Source: an uncultured Collinsella sp.
Lineage (GTDB): Bacteria; Actinomycetota; Coriobacteriia; Coriobacteriales; Coriobacteriaceae
NCBI GenBank assembly: GCA_900544385.1
Contig: UQVD01000017.1
Location: 1-25,905 of the forward strand
Reading direction: 5' to 3'
DNA length: 25,905 nt
This document shows positions 1 through 10,355 of this stretch, piece by piece. The first letter of the stretch is position 1. Every line of letters starts with the position of its first letter. Both the position numbers and the translations under genes were made by a program. The notes under the pieces are model-generated. The model was given only the letters and a program-made list of their open reading frames with translations. It ran no database searches and was not told the origin of the DNA.

Positions 1-155
1 TGCAATCGCAAGAAGATGACGGGGCGGAATGTCAATCCTGGTCTAACAGAGCCTTTTTTAATCCCCGTCCCAGAAAAATCATTATGCATAGAAAGTCATA
101 ATTATCATTTCGTAAACATTTCGATGAAATTAACGCCATGAGGCATACTTGCGGT

Positions 156-161
156 TACAAT
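156..161 (+). promoter_or_regulatory. Putative -10 box of the carAB promoter
   Basis: TACAAT lies about 60 bases before the carA start, inside a small dyad (GCGGT at 151-155, ACCGC at 162-166). No convincing -35 is visible at 16-18 bp spacing. TACAAT-like boxes recur upstream of other genes in this window (9559, 20605, and 25839 on the minus strand), which supports the call. Bases 1-150 hold no gene I can support; a GACGGGG (18-24) / CCCCGTC (63-69) inverted repeat there may be the 3' end of an upstream unit. Confidence 0.4.
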
Positions 162-182
162 ACCGCGAGGCCTAACTACACA

Positions 183-217
183 CCTTTAAGCCGGTCCTGT
201 GAGACCGGGAAGGAGAA
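183..217 (+). promoter_or_regulatory. PyrR-type RNA binding loop in the carA leader
   Basis: The leader reads CCTTTAAG, then a GGTC/GACC stem enclosing CTGTGA, then GGGAAGGAG. This has the layout of the PyrR binding loops of pyr operons (a purine-rich UCCNGNGAG core with flanking CUUUAA and AAGGA). The 3' side of the stem runs straight into the Shine-Dalgarno (AAGGAG, 210-215) four bases before the carA ATG. There is no U-tract terminator between loop and start. By analogy with mycobacterial pyr leaders this would be translational repression by UMP/UTP-bound PyrR rather than attenuation. pyrR itself is not in the window. Confidence 0.65.
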
Positions 218-219
218 TT

Positions 220-1650
220 ATGGCGAACAACCATATCGCGGGCGCTGCCGCCCGCACCTTCGCGCCCAGCGAGCTTTGCCAGCGTATGCTGGCCAAAACC
301 AGCAAGGGCACCTGCGGTCCCTGCATCCTGTATCTTGAGGATGGGACCATTTTTTATGGACGTGCATGCGGCGCCGAGGGTACCGCGACCGGCGAAGTCT
401 GCTTCAACACCTCGCTCGAGGGCTACTTTGAGGTCATGACCGACCCGAGTTATGCCGGCCAAATCGTAACCATGACCTATCCGCAGATCGGCAACTACGG
501 TATCGACGAGACCGACGTCCAGTCGGCCTTCCCCGGCGACGCCGTGCGCTCTGCGAGCGCTCCGGCCATGCGCGGCATGATCGTTCGCGACATGTGCGCC
601 ACGCCTTCTAACTGGCGCTCGGCCGTCAGCGTGCCGGAGTACCTGCGCGCACACGGCATCGTTGCTATCGAGGGTGTCGACACCCGCGCTCTGGTGCGCC
701 ATCTGCGCGACAATGGTTCCAAGATGGGCATTATCTCGACCGAGATCTTCGACGTCGACGAGCTTGCCGAGCGTCTGGCCGCAGCGCCTACGCTGGTAGG
801 CGAGAACCTGGTCAAGACCGTAAGTTGCCCCGCGCCTCATGAGTTTGTGGCCGCCGACCTGCCTGCCACGCATGACTTTGCGCTTTCGGCTGCCGCTCCT
901 GCCCGTCACAAAGTGGTCGCCTACGACTGCGGTGTGAAGCGCGGCATTCTGGAAGGGCTGGTCCGCGCCGGCTGCGACCTTACCGTCGTGCCGTGGAATA
1001 CGCCCGCGAGCGAGGTGCTCGACATGAATCCCGACGGCGTCTTTTTGTCCAATGGCCCCGGCGACCCCGACGCCGTGGTGGAGACCTACGAGCAGGTGCA
1101 GCAGCTGATCGGCAAGGTGCCGGTCTTTGGTATTTGTCTTGGTCACCAGATGATCAGCCTGGCCTGCGGCGCCCAGATGGAAAAGCTTAAGTTCGGTCAC
1201 CGCGGTGGCAACCAGCCGGTCATGAACCTGGTAAGCCGTCGCGTGGAGATCACCGCACAAAACCATGGCTTTGGCCTGCTGTTCCCCAGCTTGGGCAAGC
1301 TTGTCCCCGAGCTTTCCGGCGGCGAGACCGAGCATGCGGCCGATGGAGATCTGCGCGTCTGGGTGCGCCGCGGAATCGCGCCGGTCGTGATGAACGAGCG
1401 CTTTGGCCACATTCGCCTGACGCACGTGAACCTCAACGACGGCACCGCCGAGGGCATCCAGCTGCTCGACGCCCCGTGCTTCTCGGTCCAGTACCACCCC
1501 GAGGCCTCGCCTGGCCCCACCGATGCGCACTATCTCTTTACCGCCTTTACGCGACTCATGGACGGCGAGGAGAACTACCTGGACATCGACACCGCGAAGG
1601 ACCGCCTGGCTGGCTGGAATTTCGCCGAGACTGAGACCGAGGAGAACTAA
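220..1650 (+). CDS. carA: Carbamoyl-phosphate synthase small (glutaminase) subunit
   Basis: CarA hydrolyses glutamine and channels ammonia to CarB for carbamoyl phosphate synthesis, the entry to pyrimidines and arginine, in the cytosol. The CPSase small-chain domain starts near residue 33, followed by a class I glutamine amidotransferase domain with FGICLGHQ (nucleophile Cys306) and QYHPEASPGP (His426, Glu428). At 476 residues it is well over the usual 360-390. The excess is an N-terminal extension of about 30 residues plus about 35 extra residues between QNHGF (ends at 351) and THVNLNDG (starts at 401), where E. coli has about 13. The ATG at 220 has AAGGAG at 210-215; an in-frame GTG at 199 lies inside the PyrR loop and is rejected. 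carB follows after one base, so the two are surely co-transcribed and translationally coupled. Confidence 0.96.
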   Translation: MANNHIAGAAARTFAPSELCQRMLAKTSKGTCGPCILYLEDGTIFYGRACGAEGTATGEVCFNTSLEGYFEVMTDPSYAGQIVTMTYPQIGNYGIDETDVQSAFPGDAVRSASAPAMRGMIVRDMCATPSNWRSAVSVPEYLRAHGIVAIEGVDTRALVRHLRDNGSKMGIISTEIFDVDELAERLAAAPTLVGENLVKTVSCPAPHEFVAADLPATHDFALSAAAPARHKVVAYDCGVKRGILEGLVRAGCDLTVVPWNTPASEVLDMNPDGVFLSNGPGDPDAVVETYEQVQQLIGKVPVFGICLGHQMISLACGAQMEKLKFGHRGGNQPVMNLVSRRVEITAQNHGFGLLFPSLGKLVPELSGGETEHAADGDLRVWVRRGIAPVVMNERFGHIRLTHVNLNDGTAEGIQLLDAPCFSVQYHPEASPGPTDAHYLFTAFTRLMDGEENYLDIDTAKDRLAGWNFAETETEEN

Positions 1651-1651
1651 C

Positions 1652-4966
<3,315 letters not shown>

Positions 4967-4980
4967 TTGACCTGGCCGGC

Positions 4981-5065
4981 CGGGGCGGGAGGGGCCGAGA
5001 TTTCCCCCTTTCGCTCCGGCTGCAAGCAGAGTCGCTCAGGAGGAAACTCGGCCCCTCTTGCCCCG
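4981..5065 (-). repeat. Long hairpin with conserved core loop, copy 1
   Basis: Arms at 4981-5005 and 5042-5065 pair over about 24 bp with one bulge and two G-T positions. They enclose a core at 5010-5039. Read on the minus strand, the core is CTGAGCGACTCTGC, TT, GCAGCCGGAGCGAA. The same core with unrelated arms occurs on the plus strand at 10472-10502. No U-tract follows, so this is not an ordinary intrinsic terminator although it lies just downstream of carB. It may stabilise the carAB mRNA 3' end, be a small structured RNA or be a mobile repeat. Confidence 0.7.
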
Positions 5066-5151
5066 ACGCACTGTGTCTAGACGGATTGCACCTCCTGTTT
5101 TTAGAGATAAATACCATTTAGCGGTGATATTCAACCGTTCAAGATATTATG

Positions 5152-5189
5152 TAATGGCATATTACGTCATATGACGTAATATGCCATTA
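5152..5189. promoter_or_regulatory. 38-bp perfect palindrome upstream of the PTS operon, candidate operator
   Basis: Bases 5152-5189 form a perfect palindrome without spacer, centred between 5170 and 5171. Each half reads TAATGGCATATTACGTCAT. It ends 45 bases before the EIIB start codon and is AT-rich. A TATTAT at 5145-5150 could be a -10 box, which would place the transcription start inside the palindrome, as expected of a repressor site. The GntR/UTRA protein at the other end of the operon is the natural candidate ligand. No U-tract follows, so a terminator is unlikely. Confidence 0.6.
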
Positions 5190-5234
5190 GCAGTCAAGGA
5201 TGATTGTCTGTGTTCAAGTCGAGAAAGGGGCAAA

Positions 5235-5711
5235 ATGATTAAACTGTGTCGCGTCGATAGCCGGTTAGTGCATGGGCAGACCGTGTTCTCTTGGTATCCA
5301 ACGCTTGAAGCAAACGCTATTCTTGTGGTTTCAGATGAGTACGCCGCAAGCAAAGAGCGAATTCAAGCGCTGCGAATTGCAAAACCCGCTGATGCCAAAT
5401 TGGTTGTCAAAAGTGTAGAAGATTCCATCGTGGCCCTTAACGGAAGCGCGGTGGATAAATACGAGCTAATTGTTGTTGCGGGAAATGTACATGACGCCTG
5501 TGAAGTTGCGCGTGCGTGTCCAAAAATAACGTCTGTGAATTTAGGCGGCGCTCGACCGTTGGGGGATAGCGTAAAGGAGCTTGGCCCTGCTGTGCGCCTT
5601 TCCCAATCCGATATTAATGAAATTAAGAAAGCCATGGCTGATGGAATCGAGTTCGAGGTAAGGCAGGTTGCTAGCGAGAAAAAACGCATCGTAACAAGTT
5701 TTGATTTGTAG
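5235..5711 (+). CDS. PTS mannose-family EIIB component
   Basis: Cytosolic phosphocarrier of a mannose/fructose/sorbose-type PTS. It takes phosphate from EIIA and hands it to the sugar during uptake through EIIC/EIID. The 158 residues are the normal length of a free EIIB. The active-site motif RVDSRLVHGQ is at the N-terminus, with the phosphorylated histidine at His13. The ATG at 5235 is preceded by GAAAGGGG (5223-5230); an upstream in-frame ATG at 5181 lies inside the 38-bp palindrome, has no ribosome binding site and adds residues before the conserved MIKLCRVD start, so I reject it. First gene of an EIIB-EIIC-EIID operon, 14 bases before EIIC. Substrate cannot be read from sequence. No EIIA of the mannose type is nearby. 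Confidence 0.9.
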   Translation: MIKLCRVDSRLVHGQTVFSWYPTLEANAILVVSDEYAASKERIQALRIAKPADAKLVVKSVEDSIVALNGSAVDKYELIVVAGNVHDACEVARACPKITSVNLGGARPLGDSVKELGPAVRLSQSDINEIKKAMADGIEFEVRQVASEKKRIVTSFDL

Positions 5712-5725
5712 GAAGAGGGAGAAAT

Positions 5726-6502
5726 ATGCTGCTTCAAGCTTTTCTGGTTGGTCTTGCCGCTGCGATAGGTCAATCGGATTATTTACTCGGTACTGCGATG
5801 GTCGAGCGGCCGATTGTCCTCGGAGCGATTGTCGGTATTTTTTTGGGTGATATTCCGACTGGCGTTATTGTTGGTTTCCAGCTCGAACTCGCGTTCATGG
5901 GGGTCTGGCAGGTTGGTGCTGCCGTGCCGCCCAACGTAATTGTTGGTTCAGTTTTGGGAACAGCCTTTGCGATTACTATGGGTGCGGGTCCCGAGACCGC
6001 TCTGACTATTGCTATGCCCACTGCGGTGCTTGCCGGCATGTTTGACAGCCTTATGTATAGCGTTGTTACGCCTCCTATGGCTGTCTGGGCTGATCTTGGC
6101 GCCGAAAAAGACGACCCCAAAACGATTGCAGCCGCTATGTGGACCAATGGAATTCTCTACATCATTGCGCTTGGCTTGATTTGCGGCGTGGCTTTTTACG
6201 TTGGAAATGATGCTGTTCAGGCACTGATTGACGCCATTCCTGATTGGCTTACGAATGGGCTTACGATCGCAACGGGTATTCTGCCCGCGCTTGGATTTGC
6301 GCAGCTTATGTCAATCCTGTCCACCAAGGAGCTGAGCTTCCTATTCTTTGGAGGCTTCTTGCTGAGTGCCTATCTAAACATTCCGACGATCGGTATCGTG
6401 GCGTTTTCGCTGATCCTGATTGGGATTCTCAATATGGCTCACATTTTTATGCCTGCCAGTGCGGCGGTCGCTAAGGAGGTTGACGATGACAACGAATTCT
6501 AA
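5726..6502 (+). CDS. PTS mannose-family EIIC component (membrane channel)
   Basis: Integral membrane subunit that, with EIID, forms the sugar channel of a mannose-family PTS. The 258 residues are strongly hydrophobic with several transmembrane segments. Family features include the N-terminal stretch with IGQSDYLLG, then VERPIVLGAIVGIFLGD, GVIVGFQLELAFMG and the VGAAVPPNVIVG loop. The start at 5726 has GGAAGAGGGAGAA upstream. The C-terminus (VAKEVDDDNEF) overlaps the EIID start by 17 bases, so the two are translationally coupled. Codon use is more AT-rich than in the flanking carB and pur genes. Sorbose, mannose, N-acetylgalactosamine and fructose types cannot be told apart by eye. Confidence 0.92.
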   Translation: MLLQAFLVGLAAAIGQSDYLLGTAMVERPIVLGAIVGIFLGDIPTGVIVGFQLELAFMGVWQVGAAVPPNVIVGSVLGTAFAITMGAGPETALTIAMPTAVLAGMFDSLMYSVVTPPMAVWADLGAEKDDPKTIAAAMWTNGILYIIALGLICGVAFYVGNDAVQALIDAIPDWLTNGLTIATGILPALGFAQLMSILSTKELSFLFFGGFLLSAYLNIPTIGIVAFSLILIGILNMAHIFMPASAAVAKEVDDDNEF

Positions 6503-7346
6503 TGATGTTCTTGAGCTCTCGCCGGAGTCAAATAAATCGACCGATAAGAGAATAACCAAGAAAGACTTAAAGGCGTTATTTTGGCGTAGCTTTCCACTCA
6601 ACATCATGTGGAGCTTTGACCGACAAATGAACGTTGGTTTCTGCTACGACATGATTCCGGTAATCAAGCGGTTATACGATAAGCCTGAAGACCGGATCGA
6701 GGCATATAAGCGTCATCTTGAGTTCTACAATATTCAAGTTACGTTTAATCCTCTGGTCGCCGGCATTGTGGCCTCCATGGAGGAGGAGAACGCCAACAAT
6801 CAGGACTTTGACACCGCCTCAATTAACGCCATGAAAGCATCGCTTATGGCTCCGCTTTCCGGTATTGGAGATTCACTGATTGCCAGTACGCTTCGCATGA
6901 TTGCGACGGGCGTTGTGACAGGACTTTGCCTTTCGGGCAGTCTGCTCGGCCCAATCCTGTTCCTGCTTCTTTATAATGTCCCAACGATCCTGATCCGCTG
7001 GTTTGGGCTTCAGTATGGTTATTCGCTTGGCAGTGGCATGATTTCGAAGCTGAACGATTCTGATGTAATGCACAAAGTTACGTCCGGCCTGGCGATTGTG
7101 GGACTAATGGTAGTTGGTGGAATGGTGGCGACCACCGTTGCAGTTACCACTCCGCTCGCTCTTAACTTCGGCGACACCGCGTTTAAGTTGCAGGAAACGC
7201 TCGATGGGATATTCCCGGCTCTTTTGCCGCTCTGCGCGTTCGGGATCATGTGTCTTTGCAATAAGAAACAGGTCAAAATTATTTGGCAGATTGTGGGCAT
7301 TCTCGCTGCGGGTATTGTGCTCGGCGTCCTGGGGATTTTGGGCTAG
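6486..7346 (+). CDS. PTS mannose-family EIID component
   Basis: Second membrane subunit of the same PTS. The 286 residues begin with a hydrophilic stretch and enter the family signature near residue 25: LKALFWRSFPLNIMWSFDRQ, then GFCYDMIPVIKRLY, and MAPLSGIGDSLIAS near residue 120. The C-terminal half is hydrophobic. Start chosen at the ATG at 6486, with AAGGAGGT at 6473-6480 inside the EIIC gene; longer in-frame starts from 6420 lie deep inside EIIC and are rejected. The stop codon overlaps the stop of the convergent gntR at a shared CTAG (7343-7346), with no terminator between them. Confidence 0.92.
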   Translation: MTTNSNDVLELSPESNKSTDKRITKKDLKALFWRSFPLNIMWSFDRQMNVGFCYDMIPVIKRLYDKPEDRIEAYKRHLEFYNIQVTFNPLVAGIVASMEEENANNQDFDTASINAMKASLMAPLSGIGDSLIASTLRMIATGVVTGLCLSGSLLGPILFLLLYNVPTILIRWFGLQYGYSLGSGMISKLNDSDVMHKVTSGLAIVGLMVVGGMVATTVAVTTPLALNFGDTAFKLQETLDGIFPALLPLCAFGIMCLCNKKQVKIIWQIVGILAAGIVLGVLGILG

Positions 7347-8098
7347 AGAAGGCGTCCATCTTTTGAGATGCTGAACTCGAAGGACGATGCGTCTGCTCGC
7401 CAAACGGTTTTTGAATAGTGGAGCGGCATTTCATCGCAGGCATATGTGACGTGCTCGACAACGCTCACGGGGGCTCCAACGATATAACCGAGAAGGTTTG
7501 CTTCTTGGAGCCCCGCTATTCCTGCGGTGATTTTGAGCTTCTCAATACCGGTTGCGATGCTGTAATGGTTGGCGATCAGGTCGAAAAGACTGGCATTGTC
7601 TGTGAGAAGCTCCAGTAGTCCGGGCAGAGTGCCCTGCGTTGCATAAACGGTGTCGATGGCGCAGGGGGCATTTTCGATATAAACCAAGCGCGCAACTCGT
7701 TGCACTACGGTTCCGTTGTCAATTTTGAGCTCCCGTGCAATGTGGGCATCAGCCTTGATCAAGCCTGTTTCCAAGATGGACTTGGTTGTTTTATCGCCGT
7801 ATTGGGGGTCGGAGCTCAAATTGAAAATGGTGCTTGTTCCTCGTTTCAGGGTGAGCTTCGATGGGTTTACGAATGTTCCCTTGCCTCGCAGGCGGTAGAG
7901 CAAGTTTTGGTCAATGAGATTCTGTACGGCGCGTCTTACGGTGATCCTGCTTACTTTGTATTGCTTGCAAAGCTCGGTTTCGGTGGGAATCTGACTGCCG
8001 CCGGGGAGTTCGCCAGAAACTATTTTCTTGAGGATATCGTTTTCAACGGTCTGATAGAGAAGCTCTGGCTGAGTGAGCTCGTCTTTTGCTGCAGGCAT
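7343..8098 (-). CDS. GntR-family transcriptional regulator with UTRA domain
   Basis: DNA-binding regulator of the HutC/UTRA branch, usually a repressor released by a phosphorylated sugar. The 251 residues carry an N-terminal winged helix-turn-helix (GELPGGSQIPTETELCKQY, then KVSRITVRRAVQNLIDQNLL and RGKGTFV) at about residues 20-77, and a C-terminal UTRA ligand domain from about 95 onward. Start chosen at 8098 because AAGGGG sits about six bases upstream; an in-frame ATG at 8146 would add 16 basic residues and lacks a ribosome site. It is convergent with the PTS operon and divergent from the esterase, so it probably controls one or both. Its inducer is unknown. The 38-bp palindrome at 5152-5189 is a candidate target. 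Confidence 0.9.
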   Translation of the reverse strand: MPAAKDELTQPELLYQTVENDILKKIVSGELPGGSQIPTETELCKQYKVSRITVRRAVQNLIDQNLLYRLRGKGTFVNPSKLTLKRGTSTIFNLSSDPQYGDKTTKSILETGLIKADAHIARELKIDNGTVVQRVARLVYIENAPCAIDTVYATQGTLPGLLELLTDNASLFDLIANHYSIATGIEKLKITAGIAGLQEANLLGYIVGAPVSVVEHVTYACDEMPLHYSKTVWRADASSFEFSISKDGRLL

Positions 8099-8222
8099 GG
8101 TGGACCCCTTGGTCTTCAGTTTCTTTAGTACATAGATATACGACAACTGAGGACATCATAAGCCGTTATCTCAAAAGTTATGGAAATATCGATTTGGCGT
8201 TATCGCCGAGAGGGGATTTAAG
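8099..8222. promoter_or_regulatory. Divergent control region between gntR and the esterase gene
   Basis: AT-rich 124-bp gap between two divergent starts. It contains GTACATAGATATAC (8129-8142), a loose GTA-N8-TAC dyad of the kind bound by GntR proteins, and a direct repeat of CGTTATC at 8164-8170 and 8198-8204. A ribosome binding site for the esterase (GAGAGGGG) ends near 8216. No -10/-35 pair is convincing on either strand. No full copy of the 38-bp palindrome is present. Confidence 0.35.
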
Positions 8223-9290
8223 ATGGGCAGACAATATGACGAGGCGTTGATTGGCGCCATCTCCGGTCGCTCGTTTATAACCGAGAAGAGGGGGCTCGAG
8301 GTTCAAATTCGTCCGGTTCCTGATGATGAAAGAGAGCATGTGCTTGACCCACGAATTCTCGAGGTATCTCGCAAGAAGATGCGGAATGTTAGCATGTCTC
8401 CGAGCTGGACGAGCCTTATTGGAATGCGCCATCGCCCGGATAAGCCGACATACCGCCTACTCGATGGTGAGGTTCAGCGCGATGAGATCCTCATGGAGGC
8501 GGCCGATCGCTATATAGATTTATTCGTCTGGACGCCACCAAATCATAAGAAGGCAAGTCCAGCGCTTGTTTACCTGCATGGCGGCGCGTTTATGGCGGGG
8601 AATGTTCTGCAATTTGAACATCAGCTCGAGTTCATCGCCGAAAAGTCTGGTGCAGTGGTGGTTTATCCAGAATACCGCTTGGCGCCGGAGACGGCATTTC
8701 CCGGGCAGATCGAGGATTGCGTTCTTGCTCTTGATTATGTGTGCGAGCATGCCGGGGATCTCGGAATCAATCCTCATAAAATAATGGTCGCCGGCGACTC
8801 CGCAGGAGGAAGCCTTACTAATGCGTGTGTTCAGCTCAGGGGTGCTGGAGCTGTAGCCCATGCCTTCGAAATCTATCCTGAAGTCGACCTTGCGGGCGAA
8901 CAGGGCGAGGGATATGAGGATTTTCCTGCGATAGCCGATCAAGAGGACGTTGCGCGTTTTCGCATCGACCATCTTCGCGATTCGGACGGCCCGATGGTCG
9001 AACTTTGTGCACACGGAAAAATGTCTCCTCATGACCCGTTGATTTCTGCGCTAATGCTTGAGGACTGCACTGATTTCCCCCCGGTGACTATCGTGACATC
9101 CGAATACGATCCGCTTCGTATCCCCGATGAAAAATGGGCTACAAAATTACGGTCTTCAGGAATCGATGTCGAGGTCATCGAATATGCCGGATGTGACCAT
9201 GGTTTCTTCGATCATTTTGGCGTGTACCCGCAATCGGAAGACGTGTGTTTGTTGATGGCTGAGAAGCTTAAAGAAATGGCTGCACAATAA
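8223..9290 (+). CDS. Alpha/beta-hydrolase esterase of the hormone-sensitive lipase type
   Basis: Predicted cytosolic carboxylesterase. The 355 residues contain the HSL-family oxyanion motif HGGAF (His119; the third glycine of the usual HGGG is Ala), the nucleophile elbow GDSAG (Ser193), and the acid and base of the triad at Asp296 (EYDPLR) and His326 (DHGFFD). The stretch VVVYPEYRLAPETAFPGQ is typical of this family. No signal peptide or membrane segment is seen; the first 75 residues form a variable cap-like region. The start at 8223 has GAGAGGGG upstream. Divergent from gntR and close to a PTS, so it may remove acyl groups from an imported sugar derivative; that is inference. A general lipase/esterase role is the alternative. 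Confidence 0.88.
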   Translation: MGRQYDEALIGAISGRSFITEKRGLEVQIRPVPDDEREHVLDPRILEVSRKKMRNVSMSPSWTSLIGMRHRPDKPTYRLLDGEVQRDEILMEAADRYIDLFVWTPPNHKKASPALVYLHGGAFMAGNVLQFEHQLEFIAEKSGAVVVYPEYRLAPETAFPGQIEDCVLALDYVCEHAGDLGINPHKIMVAGDSAGGSLTNACVQLRGAGAVAHAFEIYPEVDLAGEQGEGYEDFPAIADQEDVARFRIDHLRDSDGPMVELCAHGKMSPHDPLISALMLEDCTDFPPVTIVTSEYDPLRIPDEKWATKLRSSGIDVEVIEYAGCDHGFFDHFGVYPQSEDVCLLMAEKLKEMAAQ

Positions 9291-9622
9291 CGTCTCTCGG
9301 CGATAAGGGACTGAAGTCGCCTGTGTTTCTGCATTCGTGGTTCTCAGTCTGATTAAAAATGAGGCTTGCTCCTTGCCCGAGTGGGTGGGGGGCAGTTTGT
9401 TTTTTGTAGCGATGCGAGGCGAGTGCCGCGCACTTTAGATCGCCATTTTGCTTCGCTGTATACCACTTGACGTAATAAAAGAGGCAAGGGCGGTGCGAGG
9501 GCCAACAGTCATTCTAAGCTCGGATTCGTATTCTAAAAAGGTTGTTTCGGTTGCGCGGTACAATATAGCAAAAAAGAATGATAAAATGAATTCGAAAAAG
9601 AATTCATTTTTAGGAGGTATGT
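9291..9622. other. 332-bp gene-free stretch between the esterase and the toxin-antitoxin pair
   Basis: No credible gene on either strand; the small open frames lack ribosome sites and family features. A weak GGCGA/TCGCC stem (9299-9303 with 9317-9321), followed by a broken T-run, may end the esterase transcript. A TACAAT at 9559-9564 is a plausible -10 box for the toxin-antitoxin genes. Confidence 0.5.
9583..9610. promoter_or_regulatory. Perfect 11-bp inverted repeat before the antitoxin Shine-Dalgarno
   Basis: AAAATGAATTC and GAATTCATTTT flank a GAAAAA loop, and AGGAGG (9612-9617) follows at once. The dyad is downstream of the TACAAT box, so it is a likely operator for autoregulation by the antitoxin or the toxin-antitoxin complex. 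As RNA it would also form a hairpin touching the ribosome site. Confidence 0.55.
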
Positions 9623-9943
9623 ATGCCTGCTTTGCAGATGCTCGACAACCTTGTTCCAATTAGCGATTTCAGCCACGGTAAGGGCTCGGCTGCATTTTCG
9701 AAGGTTGGGGACGACAATCCTGTTGTGGTTCTCAAACACAACAAGCCAGCGTTTGTGATTGTTACACCCGATGAATATAGGGAAGCGAAGCAAGCGGAGG
9801 AGGACCTCACCTTGTTAACGTTGGCGCTTAAGAGAATGGCTGTGGCAAGTGACGATGCGCTTGTTTCCCTGTCTGATGTTATGGAAGAGCTGGGTGTGAG
9901 CCAGGACGAACTCGATCAGATGGATGAGGTCGAGTTTGAATGA
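9623..9943 (+). CDS. Type II antitoxin, RelB/Phd-YefM-like
   Basis: Antitoxin that should bind and neutralise the toxin encoded next and repress their shared promoter. The 106 residues show the N-terminal Phd/YefM-type fold: NLVPISDFSHGKGSAAFSKV, then PVVVLKHNKPAFVIVTPDEY at residues 33-52, a DNA-binding dimer core. The acidic C-terminal tail (LSDVMEELGVSQDELDQMDE) is the probable toxin-binding arm. The start at 9623 has a strong AGGAGG with five-base spacing. The stop overlaps the toxin start by four bases (ATGA), the classical coupling of such pairs. Whether RelB or Phd/YefM naming is better cannot be decided by eye. Confidence 0.88.
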   Translation: MPALQMLDNLVPISDFSHGKGSAAFSKVGDDNPVVVLKHNKPAFVIVTPDEYREAKQAEEDLTLLTLALKRMAVASDDALVSLSDVMEELGVSQDELDQMDEVEFE

Positions 9944-10290
9944 GTGGGTACGAAGTCGCTTTCTACCCGGATGCTCTCAAGGATATTAAGCGTCTGGACG
10001 GCTCCCAACGAAAGATCGTCCTTAAGGCTATAGAAAAAATCAGAACGAACCCATTGCCGCAGAACGAAGGTGGATTCGGCAAGCCTCTTGGAAACAAGGC
10101 AGGTACGGATTTGACTGGCTTTATGAAGATCAAGCTCAGGGGAAGTGGCATTCGAATCGTGTACCGCCTCATCAGAATTAAAGAAAAGATGGCCATCGTA
10201 GTGGTAGGCGCTCGCGAAGACATGGAAGTCTACCGAACTGCTCAGAGACGAGAACTCGATTTCGAGAAATGGGCGGAAGAGAATATCTAG
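9940..10290 (+). CDS. Type II toxin, RelE/ParE family
   Basis: Small basic protein of 116 residues with the RelE/ParE fold pattern: YEVAFYPDALKDIKRLDGSQ at the N-terminus, a helical region (RKIVLKAIEKIRTNPLP), then the strand series GFMKIKLRGSGIRIVYRLI and MAIVVVGAREDMEVYRTAQRR. The RxxYR-type core (RIVYRL near residues 71-76) fits RelE-like ribosome-dependent mRNA interferases. ParE-type gyrase poisons share the fold, so the target is unproven. The start overlaps the antitoxin stop. An intrinsic terminator follows at 10326-10355. Confidence 0.88.
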   Translation: MSGYEVAFYPDALKDIKRLDGSQRKIVLKAIEKIRTNPLPQNEGGFGKPLGNKAGTDLTGFMKIKLRGSGIRIVYRLIRIKEKMAIVVVGAREDMEVYRTAQRRELDFEKWAEENI

Positions 10291-10325
10291 CTTTAACGAT
10301 GAACGACGAGTGAGCGTTGGTGGGG

Positions 10326-10355
10326 CCCTGACGAATTAGATTCGTCAGGGTTTTT
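10326..10355 (+). terminator. Intrinsic terminator of the toxin-antitoxin operon
   Basis: Perfect 11-bp stem (CCCTGACGAAT / ATTCGTCAGGG) with a TAG loop, followed by TTTTT. Confidence 0.88.

Noticed and set aside
4981..5065. Simple intrinsic terminator for carAB
   Set aside because: The stem is strong but no U-tract follows, and the loop is conserved in a second element, so I list it as a repeat.
5181..5234. Upstream ATG extension of EIIB
   Set aside because: The ATG is inside the 38-bp palindrome without a ribosome site; the EIIB family begins at MIKLCRVD.
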